The notes under the pieces: generated by a model
Databases searched by the model: none
What the model saw: only the letters and a program-made list of their open reading frames with translations
What the model was told of the DNA's origin: nothing
Shown here: one piece after another, positions 50,001-61,766 of the stretch
Layout: each line of letters begins with the position of its first letter
Position numbering within the stretch: the stretch's first letter is position 1
Program-made: the position numbers and the translations under genes
From: Phellopilus nigrolimitatus
Taxonomy: Eukaryota > Basidiomycota > Agaricomycetes > Hymenochaetales > Hymenochaetaceae
DNA: 64,000 nt
Direction: 5' to 3'
NCBI GenBank assembly: GCA_021029095.1
Contig: JAJOHG010000017.1
Span: 124,001-188,000, forward strand

Positions 50001-52021
50001 AGACATGCGTCAGGACCGAGTCTTCACTATCGACCCTGACTCAGCTAAGGACTTCGATGATGCGCTGTCGATCAAGAAAAATGAAGACGGTACCTACGAT
50101 GTTTCAGTGCACATCGCCGATGTCTCGCACTTCGTGAAGCCAAACACGGCTTTAGATCGTGATGCTCGCAAGAGGGCCACGAGTGTCTACCTCGTCCAGC
50201 GCGCTGTGCCGATGCTTCCACCGTCCCTCAGCGAACAAGTCTGCAGTCTTGTGCCGGGGCATGAGCGCCTGGCCTTCACGGCGACCTTCACAATGACCGA
50301 AGACGCGAAGGTTACGGAGAAGCGCTTCGAAAAAACCATTATCAAGTATAGTCCTCCAGAGTTCGCTGTTGAAGAGTTATACTGATTAGTGTCTGTACAG
50401 GTCTTGCTCTCGTCTTACTTATACTGATGCGCAAAATGTGATTGACGGGAAGCCCCTGAGTGCTGTCCCTATAGCGCCGGAGTTTGAGGCGGTGGATGTC
50501 GAGCACGATCTCAAGATTATAAACAGCCTCGCCCAAAAACTGCGGGCTAAGCGGTATCAAGTTGGTTATCTTGGCCTCGATTCTCCTCGTTTGGCTTTCA
50601 AATTGGATGAGTTCGGCTTTCCGGTTGACACTGCTCCGTACGAAAGGACTGACTCGCACAAACTTGTTGAAGAGGTTTGCACAAATGTTTAACTATTCAA
50701 AGAAGAGGCATACTGAAAAGCATTATAGTTCATGCTTCTTGCTAATACTGCTGTGGCTCAGCAAATCGCACATAACTTACCTGAACAAGCTCTTCTCAGG
50801 CGCCACGAAGAGCCTATAGAACGCCGTCTCAACGTTTTCAAAGACCGCGCCGCGCGCCTTGGTTACAGCTTTGACACATCGTCCGCCTGGTGCCTTTATG
50901 AAGTCCTTCGACGCCGTACAGGACGAGACTGCTCGTACACTCTTGCAGATTATTGCATACAAAGCCATGCATACCGCGAAGTACTTCTGCGCGGGTATGC
51001 TTGATATTGCGAAGTATAGCCACTATGCGCTTAACATGCCTTTGTATACGCACTTCACGTCGCCAATCCGCCGCTATGCGGATCTCATCGTACACCGTCA
51101 GCTGGAGTGTATTATTTCGAACACGCCTGGTGTCGAGCCCAAGTTCTCAATGGATCGCGACGCAGTTGCCAAGGCCGCTCAGCAATGCAATATGTACGGT
51201 ACTATCCTATTTGATGAATTGATGATTCTCACTCGTCATCGATTTTTTTTTTAGCAAAAAGGAGTCTGCCAAGTTGGCGCAAGAGCAGTCAACTCATCTC
51301 TATTTGTGTACACTCATTGCCGATCTTACTCAGCGCTACGGGCCTGTCATCCGGCCGGCCGTGGTCGTTGGCGTGCTCGATGCTGCTTTCGATGTTTTGA
51401 TCCCCGAGTTCGGCATTGAAAAGCGTGTCCACGTTGACCAGATGCCGATTGACGTAAGTGGTGTTTCTCATTCGCAGTGATAAAAATTGACCGTTCATTT
51501 GACATGATCAGAATGCTGTCTACGATGAGCATAGGCATGCTCTACAGATCTATTGGTCGAATCGGGACGTGATTTCTTGGCTTGCTGAAAACAGTGACGA
51601 CGAACATTTAAAGAGGGTGAAACAGACCGCCGAACAACATGCTGTGAAGATGGAGGTTTCGTCTTTATCGGTCCACGACGAATCTGCTCTGTTTGACGAG
51701 GATGACGCCGATGATGAGATTTTGCTCGGCAGAACACGGCGTGCAGAGGCTGCGAAGATGGAAACATCCAAGCAGCGGTTGTTATCGCAGGCGAAGCTCA
51801 AGCCCGAATTTGAAGGGCTGAGGATGACGCCTAACGGACACAAAATTCAAGATATCTGCGAGCTGATGACCGTGCCGGTACGTTACAAAGCTATTCTTCT
51901 CAAAGTCTGGATGATTCAACTAGTGTCCTCGTAGGTTATCGTCACCGCGGATCTGACGAAGAGCCCTCCGGTCATTAAAGTCTACAGTGTAAACCCATAT
52001 GCCGAAGAGCAGAAGAAATAA
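47025..52021 (+). CDS. SSD1: SSD1/Sts5-family RNB-domain RNA-binding protein (three frame breaks)
   Basis: SSD1 is a cytoplasmic mRNA-binding translational repressor of wall and polarity genes. The start is [21 protein letters not shown] disordered N-terminal third holds Q tracts and [14 protein letters not shown]. Two cold-shock domains follow ([20 protein letters not shown] and [20 protein letters not shown]). The RNB domain has [18 protein letters not shown] and [20 protein letters not shown], then [18 protein letters not shown]. The C-terminus is [20 protein letters not shown]. Four Asp of the RNase II motif are kept. The frame shifts by +1 near 48050 (Q/H tract), near 48274 and near 50882; family sequence resumes each time. 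The first shift could instead be a 49-base intron (47943-47991) with a TACTAAC branch site. Sequence errors are the simplest reason. Confidence 0.88.
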
Positions 52022-53600
52022 TCGATTCCAACGCGCGAGACGTTCTAACCAATGATCCTTTCATAATTCCCAATGTGCTTCTAATTAGGCGAGATACATT
52101 GTTGTGAACCATTTCTTACGACTATTCCTCTCGCTATTCCATACCATTTTTACGATATCGACAGAGTCGAGGGACTCTCGTTGATACTGTATTCTCCCGT
52201 CGTTTGGCTCGAGACGGATTCTACGAGCTCCCTCGGCTCATATGCACACTTTCAATGTATTGTATTTCGTACGGAACTGCTCACGAAGAAATGACTATTT
52301 CCCCTTCATTCATCAAGAATTATGGAACAGGGAAGTATGGTCTATTTCTCAGAAAGAACGGCTTTTCAATGTTCGAAGAAAGGATAAGTGCGTAGTATCG
52401 GCTCCCACTATCCTCGACCTTTGATGGTTCGTAATTAGTGCATGAATCTCTATTGTCATCAAACTCTTTCCAAATAGGTTCCTGTCTCCTATCGGGGATT
52501 GCAGAAGTTCGGTGCTTTATCGAGAGTGTGACACAATGCAATCGACCCTCGCGGTTCGCACCGTTTCCAAAGCTACCGTACCTGAGCACTAATTTGTTCA
52601 GCAACAATCAACGGAATTGCTTGCGTTTTTTTGAATAGCCTAGTTAGATGAGCGACTCCTGTGTACCAAAGGAAATGAGGGGGAGGCATGGGCCACATGG
52701 CTGCTTGTCCGAGTATCGCGAGAATTTGGTAATCCAATCCTGAAGTGAAAAGAATAGGTCGTCTGTTTGAGAAAGCAAAGAATTTTCTCCAGAGATGTTC
52801 TCTGAGATTTTAGCTTTACCTGAAGGCGAATACACTTAAAAGTTGGCGCCACAGGCTACGGGTGGTTGTACTGGCTGGCTTAATGTACTTAGAGTACTGG
52901 GTTGGGTCTGTCCGGTTTTGATGCTTGTGATATTCAACGTTTCTGGGTATTTGCTCGACAGAGGTGACCGATAAGATGAGCATGTACGAGGTACTTGTCC
53001 GTAATATTTTGCGATCGGGTCCTAAAAATAAGAACTCATGGAATATGCAGTAAGCCGAACTGAGCTCCTGCAATATTTCATGAGCCAAGTCTTGAACAAA
53101 CTTATTGAGACAGTTTGGGTTCTTTTATACCGGTTTCGACTAAGGCCCCGAAAAGAATACTTGGGTCTACCACTGGTTCCCCTACATAATGTTGGCATGT
53201 CCTTCGTTGGCGTCCTGATGGGCTCCGCGACCTGGTCGGTTTCCGGTGGCACGGATGTCATTGTGTTAAAGTATAGATAGAGGCGTTGTTTGGCGTTCGG
53301 TTACTGATAAACCATCTAGATCCTAGATTCAGTGAAATAAAAAGTATTACGTCAGTAAGACTTAATCAGCTAAGTACGTATTCGCGGATGCAAGTCGTCC
53401 CCTGTTGATTTGAGTGAGCTCTAAGTCCCATGGATGAGGGTAGAAAGACTGAACGGCGGAATGTGGATGATTTGCGTTGCTGTTTTCGGAGTGTTCCCAC
53501 GCTCGCTCTAATCTATTCTAGGGTTTGCTTTCGAAAACTTCGTGAAATCCGTTCCGAGTTCAATTACGATCCGTGGACGCTTTCTCTTCATTGATTAACG
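52022..53600. other. 1.6-kb gap between SSD1 and IMP4
   Basis: I see no supported gene. Short ORFs on both strands (52204-53280) have no signature, no splice chain and no known family. It holds the SSD1 3' end and the IMP4 promoter. An unrecognised relic cannot be excluded. Confidence 0.35.
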
Positions 53601-54762
53601 ATGGTAAGCTATTGCTAAAGGGCACACGTACTTGTACAGAGATACTAAGGCAACTGTCTAGATCCGCAGGCAAGCTCGTGAGCGAAGACAATACGTCTAT
53701 GCAAAATCACTCGAAGCTCAGGAGCGACAGACATTTGAGAGAAAACGCCAGTTGCGGGATGCATTAGCGACTGGAAAGCAACTTCCAACGGAGCTCAGAA
53801 AGGAGGCAAAGGACCTGGGAAAGGATTTGGCCTTCGATCAGGCGCAGAATGGTATGTAACTTGCGTTCTGACTAGCTGGAAACTCCTGCTGAATAGAAAT
53901 GCTGTCCAAAAGATCCTACCACACACATTGACAGCGAGTACGCACGGGCAGGCATACTCGATCCGAGGGTCATGATTACAACGTCGCGCGACCCAAGCTC
54001 CCGCCTGCTCCAGTTCGCGAAGGAGATACGTCTCGTGTTCCCCAATTCGCATCGTATAAACCGCGGAAACTATGTCGTGAAGGAGCTCGCCGAGGCGTGT
54101 CGCGCCAATGAGATTACAGACCTCATTGTTTTACACGAGCATCGCGGAACACCAGGTTAGTTGTCAGTCAATTAAGCATATGTCTTCAACTAAACTATCC
54201 CGTCTGCTTAGATGCGATGATCATCTCCCACTTCCCTCACGGTCCAACGCTATATATCTCTTTGCACAATGTCGCACTTCGACACGACATCGCATCCTAC
54301 AAGTCCTCGACTGTGTCGGAGCAGTACCCGCACCTTATCTTTGATAACTTCAGTTCGAAGCTTGGTGAACGAGTGCGAGACATCTTGAAGTTCCTGTTCC
54401 CTGTGCCGAAGGAAGACAGCAAGCGTGTGATGACCTTCGCAAATGAAAATGATTTTATTTCGTTCAGGTAAGCGGTTGGCTTACGGATAGTTTCCGATCT
54501 GACAGAGTTCTTCATGTTTAGACATCACGTTTTTGTCAAGACATCTCACAAGGAAGTGCAGCTAGCGGAAGTAGGGCCCCGATTTGAGATGAAGCGTGCG
54601 TATACATAACTTTATAAATGTCGCGACCAAGCACAGATCGATGATATTCTGTTCTTCTCAGCGTATGAGATCCGCCAAGGGACTATCGAACAGGACGAGG
54701 CAGACCGCGAATGGGTCCTTGCGCACTATTCGCGTACCGCAAAGAAACGCCGGATGATGTAA
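53601..54762 (+). CDS. IMP4: U3 snoRNP protein IMP4
   Basis: IMP4 is a Brix-domain component of the U3 snoRNP (SSU processome) in the nucleolus, needed for 18S rRNA processing. The first coding exon is just ATG (53601-53603), followed by gtaagc; exon 2 opens at 53662 with [20 protein letters not shown]. The Brix part has [60 protein letters not shown] and [24 protein letters not shown] and [20 protein letters not shown] end the protein; stop 54760-54762. About six exons join. The rest of the family fits at normal length. Confidence 0.92.
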
Positions 54763-55392
54763 AGAGCTCTGCGATGCATGTTTATTTTCCTTCTTGTGGC
54801 GGCCGAGTGAGCGAGAGGCGTCTTCGAAACGGATATTGCTGCCCCAATTGTTTTTTCTTCCGTTCTCAGAACTGGATAGTCGGCTCCGGACAAGACGGGC
54901 TCTGTCAGAAGGAAACTAACGTGCGGTTCTTCCCATTTCTGGTGACGTGCCCTCATGCGCGTAGTGGCGTAACACCGGTTCAGTACGAGGATGCTCTTTA
55001 GCCTTTTGCATTTTTATTTTGTATTATTAGCTGTATTTGAAATTGAAGTCTTTCAGTTTTCCGATGCATTCAAACTCCCTTTCACCCGAAGACGTGTAGA
55101 TTTGAGTTTATTATTTCGATGCCAAGAAGCGAGTCACCGACGTCTCCGCGCTTCTACCTTGTTGCGGGAATCCGCAAAAGCCAAGAAATATCGTACAAAA
55201 GCGAGAGAAATTCAATCAAATGAGCGTGGTATCACGGTTAGTGATCAAAATGTGTTGTTTAGTATGTGTATGCCTGGCCTATAGACCTGCTATCAATGCA
55301 TGAATGCCAAAAAAAATACCCAAATATCCATGTACACAGACAGATAAACGAAAATGTCCCGTTTTTTTATTTTGTCGTCGCGTAAGGACCAG
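54763..55392. other. Tail-to-tail intergenic region
   Basis: This is the spacer between convergent IMP4 and the DUF6534 gene. A frame at 54711-55001 is a shadow over the IMP4 end. No gene is seen. Confidence 0.4.
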
Positions 55393-56854
55393 CTATGCGA
55401 AGTTCGACTTGTGATCTGTTGACGGCGTTGTTTCGGTGTAAGTCAGCTCATCACCCGAGCCGGAGGTGAGCTCGTGAGCCCCTTTGATACTCTCCATCTG
55501 CACGTCTTGCTCGACGTTGATGTGTACCTCTGTCGTCCGTGGGCCACCCCGCCCGATACGAGTGTGTAAATCTCGAGACTGCGACGCAAGCGAATGAGTT
55601 TTTTTCTAAAACAAGAAGATTTGTGAGAAGCTTACGTTGAGCTGATAACTGTTGTGTATGCTGCTCTCCATTGTTTTGCGAAGGCTCTCACGAGCATTGA
55701 GCGTCTGTCGAGTGAGTTCAGTATACGGTATCATAAAATGAACGGAACCGTATCAGCATACCGTCAGAAGCGTGTTCGTATACAGCCTGCCAACTGGCAT
55801 GGCGCACATGAAGTGGAGATTGTTGAACGGAGTAGTAGTCTGTCATGCGTATTATTAAGGTTAAGCTTACTTCAATCTCTGAGTTAGAAGAAGAAACTAA
55901 CAAGGAAGACCAGGTCAAGAATCTGATCGAAGAACTACGGTGAGCACTGAAGCATTACGGAGGTAAATCAAAAACACTAACACATAATAGTGACACTGGT
56001 AATGCTGCCTCTACAGTTATGCGGCAGAGTCGGAAAATAATCGAGTCCGTCCCTTTAGACCAATGAAAGAACGTGAGGGGAAGTCGAACAACAAGCAGTC
56101 GTTCGACTTACTCTTGAACCCCGTCCGGCTTTTGTTGAGATACCAGAGCAGGAGCCCTCTGTACATGACATGAGTTCGTTTAGAGTACTGTCGAGAAATT
56201 TAAAATTATGCTCGTACGTGATGCTCGCATCACATGCGACCGACATTCCCAGCCAACCATCGGCAATGGGAATGATCTTGACATGCTCCGCGATGTCCGG
56301 GCTAATCAAACCCAAAACCGCGGATGCGCATGCAAGCGATCCCTGGCCGAGCGAGAGGACAGATATGTACACGAAGAGCCAGCGCGACTTGGAGAAGCGC
56401 ATGATGCGCCAGGCCATAAAGTGCTGTATAGGCACGGCAGCTCTGAAAGTTGAAAGGCGTTATTATGGAGTTGATAAAAAAAAAAAAACGAACTGACAAC
56501 GAGCTGAAGATGGGGAGGGTGGCGTACTCCCAGGGAGACGCACCGAGCGCGGCGACATTTGAAAAATTGTCTACCACATAATGCCAAAGCATGGCGGTTG
56601 CCGCGCCGCTCTGAAAGGTATCTATGAGGATCACCCATGTAAGGAGGGCACTGCAAATTTTTAAAAGTCAGTTGAGAAACGATCGCAAGCGTTTGCAGTG
56701 CTTACACCAGCTTCCAATTGTCCTTGTAACCCGAAGACAAGTATTCCATAAATTGTATGACACAGATGCCATAGACAAATGCGTTGACGACGGTGCCAAT
56801 AAGGAGAGGCCCGATGATCAGGTCGAGACTAGTTGAAGCACCGGCGGAGGACAT
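55393..56854 (-). CDS. DUF6534-type seven-helix membrane protein
   Basis: This Agaricomycete-expanded membrane family has no known function. Exon 1 (56854-56706) gives MSSAGASTSLDLIIGPLLIG, the typical start, then YKDNWKLV. Exon 2 starts at 56650: ALLTWVILIDTFQSGAATAM and LWHYVVDNFSNVAALGASPW. Exon 3 has VPIQHFMAWRIMRFSKSRWL and SVLSLGQGSLACASAVLGL. Using the acceptor gtacag near 56156, the next exon gives ITGLLLWYLNKSRTGFKR, then TDSIIFRLCRITVEAALPVS, the family signature. The C-terminal exons give LHFMCAMPVGRLYTNTLLT and LNARESLRKTMESS and end TPSTDHKSNFA, stop 55393-55395. At least eight short exons are needed. I rebuilt the C-terminal half from frames and splice signals, so exon ends there are less certain. 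Confidence 0.75.
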
Positions 56855-58312
56855 GGTGGTTGGAGGAGGGAGCTGGCTGGCTAGAGGTTATGGTTGAGAT
56901 GGATGGAGGTCGATGGTGCTCATAGAACTCCGGGGCGGGGAAAGCAGAGGAGGCACCGAGGCGGTTAATAAATAGTAGGTGAACTGCATGAGGGTCGAAG
57001 AAGTGATCAAGTTAGGATATGTTACATGTGTGTCTGTGTACCACAGTTGGCTCTAAGCAGCAGCCAAATCGGACTCGAAGATCAAAAGTGGCAACCGCAC
57101 TAGCACTCATCAGGAAGCGTGGCTCCTTCCCCGCTATCCTTTCGCTCTCTCAAAAGCCGTCGCGACAGACGAAGGCCGAACGCATGTTATACAGTTATAG
57201 GACACCCACGTCAATTTCTGTTCTTCTCTATACTTCTGTTCTTCGCATCCTCGACTTTCCTATTGCAAGCATAGCAATACCCCTGCGTAAACGTCAGAGA
57301 GAGAAAGACTGCCGAGGAACCGATGATCCGTATCTCATTCCATCTTCTCTGGCGGAGTCCCTATTAAGCCGTATAATCATCAGAAAAGTCGACTGTATAT
57401 GAGAAGCTGAACTGTCTAAGCCTTCTGAGCAAAAATTTTCGCCGGTCGCAAGGAAGAGTGTCGCCGCGAAAGGAAGCGCTCCAGTAATAGGTATTGTGCC
57501 TACGTGCTTGGTTATACTTCGACCAAATTCGAAAGTCGAGGGCTGGAAGCGATTCGACGGGCGCAAGTTCAGTTGTCTAGACAGCTTGGCCAATCGCTAA
57601 CATATAGTCGGTAGCCGTTCTCAGTGTATAAGCAGTGTCTTGTATTCACGCGAAATGAGTACAAGAGGAAGATGACCCTGGCATGGATTAATCTTGTCGT
57701 AAGAAACAGTTGTCCAAATTGGGAACAAGTGATCGACGTGAATAGGCTGAATTCATTTACTTCAATTTTGCTTCCGCAGCACGTACCTCATTCTCCGTCC
57801 GCCCCGAGCTCTTCCTGAAGCTTCATCTTCACAAAGAAATAACAAGTTATAGAATAACCCCAAGATCTCCGTCTAACAAGGACTTACCTTGCAGATATCT
57901 TCTAGCACCGTGGCGTAAAAGAAATCAGGAAAAAAACTTAAGTACATAGTCTCATTGGGCTGCCCGGTAAGGCCTTCAGGCCGTCCCTCCACCATCGCAG
58001 TGCCCGCCTTTCAAGGAGAGGTCTGGAAATCATGCCAGAAACTCGGACGAAGTAGTGGGCTTCTCTATACCTCGGCATGGTAAGGTTTTCATCTTCGAGA
58101 TTACTTGATTAAACCAAATCGGTGCCCCTTGTAAGTGCTTATCATGCGCGTAGATGTTGCTAAACCTTTTGGTGCATGACCGCAGTTGACCGTGAACATA
58201 TGCGCGGAACGAGAGATTCTGGAACGACTCCGTCTATCATGCATATATAAAAGTTGAGAACACAGGCACAAACGTTACAGACCACTTGTCCTGCTTTCCT
58301 CTCCCCAGCAAA
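56855..58312. promoter_or_regulatory. 1.5-kb divergent gap
   Basis: This lies between the DUF6534 gene and the acyltransferase, both transcribed away from it. ORFs at 57019-57818 are not recognised. The right end carries the acyltransferase TATA box. Confidence 0.35.
58244..58252 (+). promoter_or_regulatory. TATA box of the acyltransferase gene
   Basis: The sequence tatataaaa lies 61-69 bases upstream of the ATG at 58313, a strong consensus at the usual distance. Confidence 0.6.
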
Positions 58313-60313
58313 ATGCAGTCTGACTACGAGTTTTCCTCAACCGATAATGGCAAGACTTGGACGCGAAAGCTATTCGGCATTGAACAGCTGATTGCCGTTA
58401 TGTCGTACGTCGTAAACTTCCCAGGCCCTGTACTGCCAAAAGTAATCTCTATGCATGCAGGTCCAAAACTCCTGGGTTTGGAACTTTGACTGGCGGTTAT
58501 GTTGTCGCCTTCCCCAATGCCGTTGATACCGCATTGCTTCGTAAATTTGTCGAGGCCGCATGGATCCGCCTTCGCCAGACCGCGCCCATCGTCGCGTACA
58601 AGACGAAGGATGCGAAGAACCCAGAGTTCTCGCTCTATTTGGAGTATATTGTCCCCGAAGACGCGCTTACTGCTCAGAAATGGGCAGGCGAGACAATTAA
58701 GTGGCACGAGGACAAGGTGTCTCTACGCGAGCGTGATATTGCAATGAAGGATCTCTGGTGGAGAGCCGCGGATGCTCGCTACAACTATGAGCTCCATATA
58801 GCACCAGACATCGAGAATGGAAAGTGGCAGATCCTGTGCGTCGGATTTCCACTTGAGTGCCTCCATCCCTTCAAGGCTACTTTGCTAATTATTTTTTCTC
58901 CGTTCGCAACAGGATACACTCCGTGCATTGGTCCTCAGACGTCCGTGGGACGCTCCAGCTTTCCGAACTGCTTTTCACGTACTTAAACGAGTATATAACA
59001 TCGAACTCGTCCGAGGCGCCGATCCTAAATAGCCTTGAATGGGGCCGGGAGACGGCCAAGCTCACGCCACCGAGCGCGATCGCGGCGGCACTTGCTTCCG
59101 GGATACCTATGTCTACCTTGTTCCCCAAGGCGCGCGCCTCGGAAACCAAGCCGGAAGAGCCACCTGTGAAGTCCGCCGAGGTTGACTCGCAGGACGGAGA
59201 AGCTGCACCGTCCGAGTCGGCCGGTCCGGTACGTGTTTTGCTCGAGTTGGGTCATAAGCTAGTACTTACTCATCAACTTTTATTTTCATTTTTCTGCTTG
59301 TCTACGAATCAGGCGCTTTTCCTACGTTCGGCGGCGCTTGTTGATACAGAGCCCAAGTACGATGCGCGTGCGTGTGACGTCTCGCTCACCGCAGACGAGA
59401 CAGTCAAGTTCCGCGACGCGTGTCGTGCGCACGGGGTCACCGTTACGCAGGCGATCACAGCACTCACAGCGGTCGCCGAGGTCGAATGGTCGCTCTCGTT
59501 CACTCAGGGAGAGTCAGCTGAGGAGCGCGAAGAGACACTGGAGACGTACAAGACTGCGTCGCACATTCCAATTGTGTGGAACGTTGTCGATCAGGTGCGT
59601 ATTTGTTGAAGAAAACAAGTTCGTTGAAGAATCTAAAAGTCATTGTGTTTCCCCCCGTTCTCTTCTTTTCTCTTGACAGAGGAACAAGCTAAAGGAGTAC
59701 ACGAGGCACGATTCGGCCAAGGGTTCTTGCCCTATCAGTGCAGAGGGCTTCCCTCTCATGCTCGATATGGTCGCTATACGCCAGGCTGTCAAGTACAACA
59801 AAGACACTAATTCAGTCGAACGGGATTCCAGCGACGCCGTTTTTTGGGATGTTGTTGTCAAGATGGCGCAGGACATGTGGAAGACTAGCGATGTACGCCA
59901 CGGTTTTGACCTTTTCTTTGTGCCGTCTTCAGCTTACGAACTTTGATTGCACACAGACGGATCTTCCTGCCTATACCGAGCGTGAGATGTTCTGCCAAGC
60001 ATACAGCTCGATGTACGACCCTACAGCGTACATGATCCCGGCGCTCATGTCGTCCTCGGTCGGGGACATCGAGAAACTTGGGCTATTGACTGCTTTCTCG
60101 CCCGCAGTGCCGTCGAACGAGATGGCGCGGCTGGTGGTCGAGGAAGTGTCCCTCGGCGTGCGCTGCCCGACGCCAAGCAAGATGGTGCTTGCGTGGCAGT
60201 GGAACAACCAGATTACAATCCGCCCGCAGACCGCGGCGCGCTGGACGAGCGAGGCGGGCATGCAGGCAATGTGCAAGGTGTTCCGGTCATGGATCGACGC
60301 GACGTGCATGTAG
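58313..60313 (+). CDS. CAT-like acyltransferase (Tri3/alcohol acetyltransferase type)
   Basis: This is probably an acyl-CoA-dependent O- or N-acyltransferase of the chloramphenicol-acetyltransferase fold (condensation superfamily). The start MQSDYEFSSTDNGKTWTRKL joins, after an intron, SKTPGFGTLTGGYVVAFPNA. The catalytic motif is HxxxD in LIHSVHWSSDVRGTLQLSEL (near 58917). A variable Pro/Ala/Glu-rich insert follows (ETKPEEPPVKSAEVD). The second half has FRDACRAHGVTVTQAITALT, a substrate-channel type segment, and VVDQRNKLKEYTRH. The end is KMVLAWQWNNQITIRPQTAA then FRSWIDATCM. The overall shape is like trichothecene 15-O-acetyltransferase-type proteins. The acceptor is unknown and no biosynthetic cluster surrounds it. 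Six exons join without a break. Confidence 0.6.
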
Positions 60314-61018
60314 ACACGCCATTTTTTCTTCCTTTCTTTATACCTCCGGATATACCCTGTGGATTGGATATGTAAACGTCACTGAACCTGCGCAACATAT
60401 GCAAAGGCTTTCGGAGACTCGGTTTTTTCTTATTGATTTTTAAATGACAACTTAATTTGCCCTCTACGACGTGACGTCCCGAGTGTCGTTGAGTCTAAAT
60501 ACTTTATCTTTAGATCCATGCTGGTTTTACGCGCCGGAGAGATTCGGAACGGAAGGCATGTTCGGTCCGTCGATGACAAATCCTGGCCTCCGAAGCCAAT
60601 AGGCGTGCGACATTCTACCCGTTACGCCGATCCGCCGCCCTGAATAAAAATATATATTTCATGATGCCCATCCGGGCTGAACTCAATGCTCCGATTCTAC
60701 TTTTGCAATCGGTAAATCGGCTGGAAACGCTTGTTGAGGGCGCAGGGAATGCATTTGAATATGTCTTGAAATAAACCGCTTCTGAAGACAAAATCGTTGC
60801 AAATTACTGTGCGAGACATGAGGGCAGGAAAGAGCAGGAGACGGATCCGGAGCGGATACGGATATGATCGGACCGGCGAACGACCAATAGCCGCCTCTGG
60901 CCGCGCCTGCTATAGTTTAAATAATAAACATCTTGAGCTCTTTCCCCATTCTTCACCACACCCCTCCACATCTTCCTCCGACTTTTTATCAGCGAACAGC
61001 CTTTCCGCAGCGTCCACC
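60314..61018. promoter_or_regulatory. Promoter region of the 61019 gene
   Basis: No gene is seen. A tatagtttaaataata stretch at about 60,911 lies 108 bases before the next ATG and is followed by a C/T-rich leader, a common fungal core promoter layout. Confidence 0.4.
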
Positions 61019-61766
61019 ATGACCTTCTCTGTCGATGATCTCGTCGCCTCTCTCTCCTCGAATCACATCGGCCAGGAGGCAATTGACCTCGCAACCCTCC
61101 AGGTATCTGCACAACGTTGTCTTCTCATCTTTTCCCGTCTAACGCAAGTCTGCAAAGGCACAACTCGCCCAGACCCTCGCATACAGCCAGCAGCAGCAAC
61201 ACCACCAGGCTGCCTCCGCTCAGGGTCACTGCAACACCCCCACTGCGCGCACCCCGACCACGTCTTTCGCTAATTGGTCCGTGCTTGAGCAACGCAGGAG
61301 CAGGAGCTCCAGCTCTGCGAGCGCAGTCCCCCGAAAGGGCTCTTTCTCTGGTTGCGATAGCGACATGATCATGGAAGAGAACATGGATGCCGACGATGAG
61401 TACGCTGTCGAGCAGCTGGTCGGATCTGGTGCAGGACCAGCATACTCGGACCCTTCTTCTCCAATTCGCTATCGCGAGCGCAGCGATACCCTGTACATGC
61501 AGAACCAGGCGCACGCCTATACCCATCCCTCAAACCAAAACCAAGCGCGTTACGCTTATGCTAATGCGGATGCCATGTTCGACTGCACTTCGCCCACTGC
61601 GTCCTCTTTCGCGAGATCGGACCCCTTCTATGCTGCAGCGGAGGCCTCGAGCCGCCAAGCCCACCAGGCAACGCAGAATTCGTTTTTCGCGCAAATTGGG
61701 CGCCCCGCACAACACTCTCCGTTCTATGCCGCCCAGGCGGCTGCGACACCTCAAGGAGCCTTTTGA
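61019..61766 (+). CDS. Small Gln/Ser/Ala-rich protein of unknown function
   Basis: Two exons (61019-61102 and 61149-61766) give 233 residues. The start is MTFSVDDLVASLSSNHIGQE. Using the first acceptor (gcaag, exon from 61149) the next part is SAKAQLAQTLAYSQQQQHHQ; a second acceptor nine bases on keeps the same frame. The middle carries RRSRSSSSASAVPRKGSFSG, a likely phosphorylation region, and an acidic MIMEENMDADDEYAVEQL. The C-terminus is aromatic/Gln/Ala-rich and ends AAATPQGAF. No membrane segment or known domain is seen. The ordered N-terminus before the disordered rest suggests a short binding motif. I do not recognise the family. Confidence 0.7.

Noticed and set aside
52204..53280. 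Several 60-95-codon ORFs in the SSD1-IMP4 gap
   Set aside because: They overlap on both strands, have no homology I recognise and no coherent exon chain.
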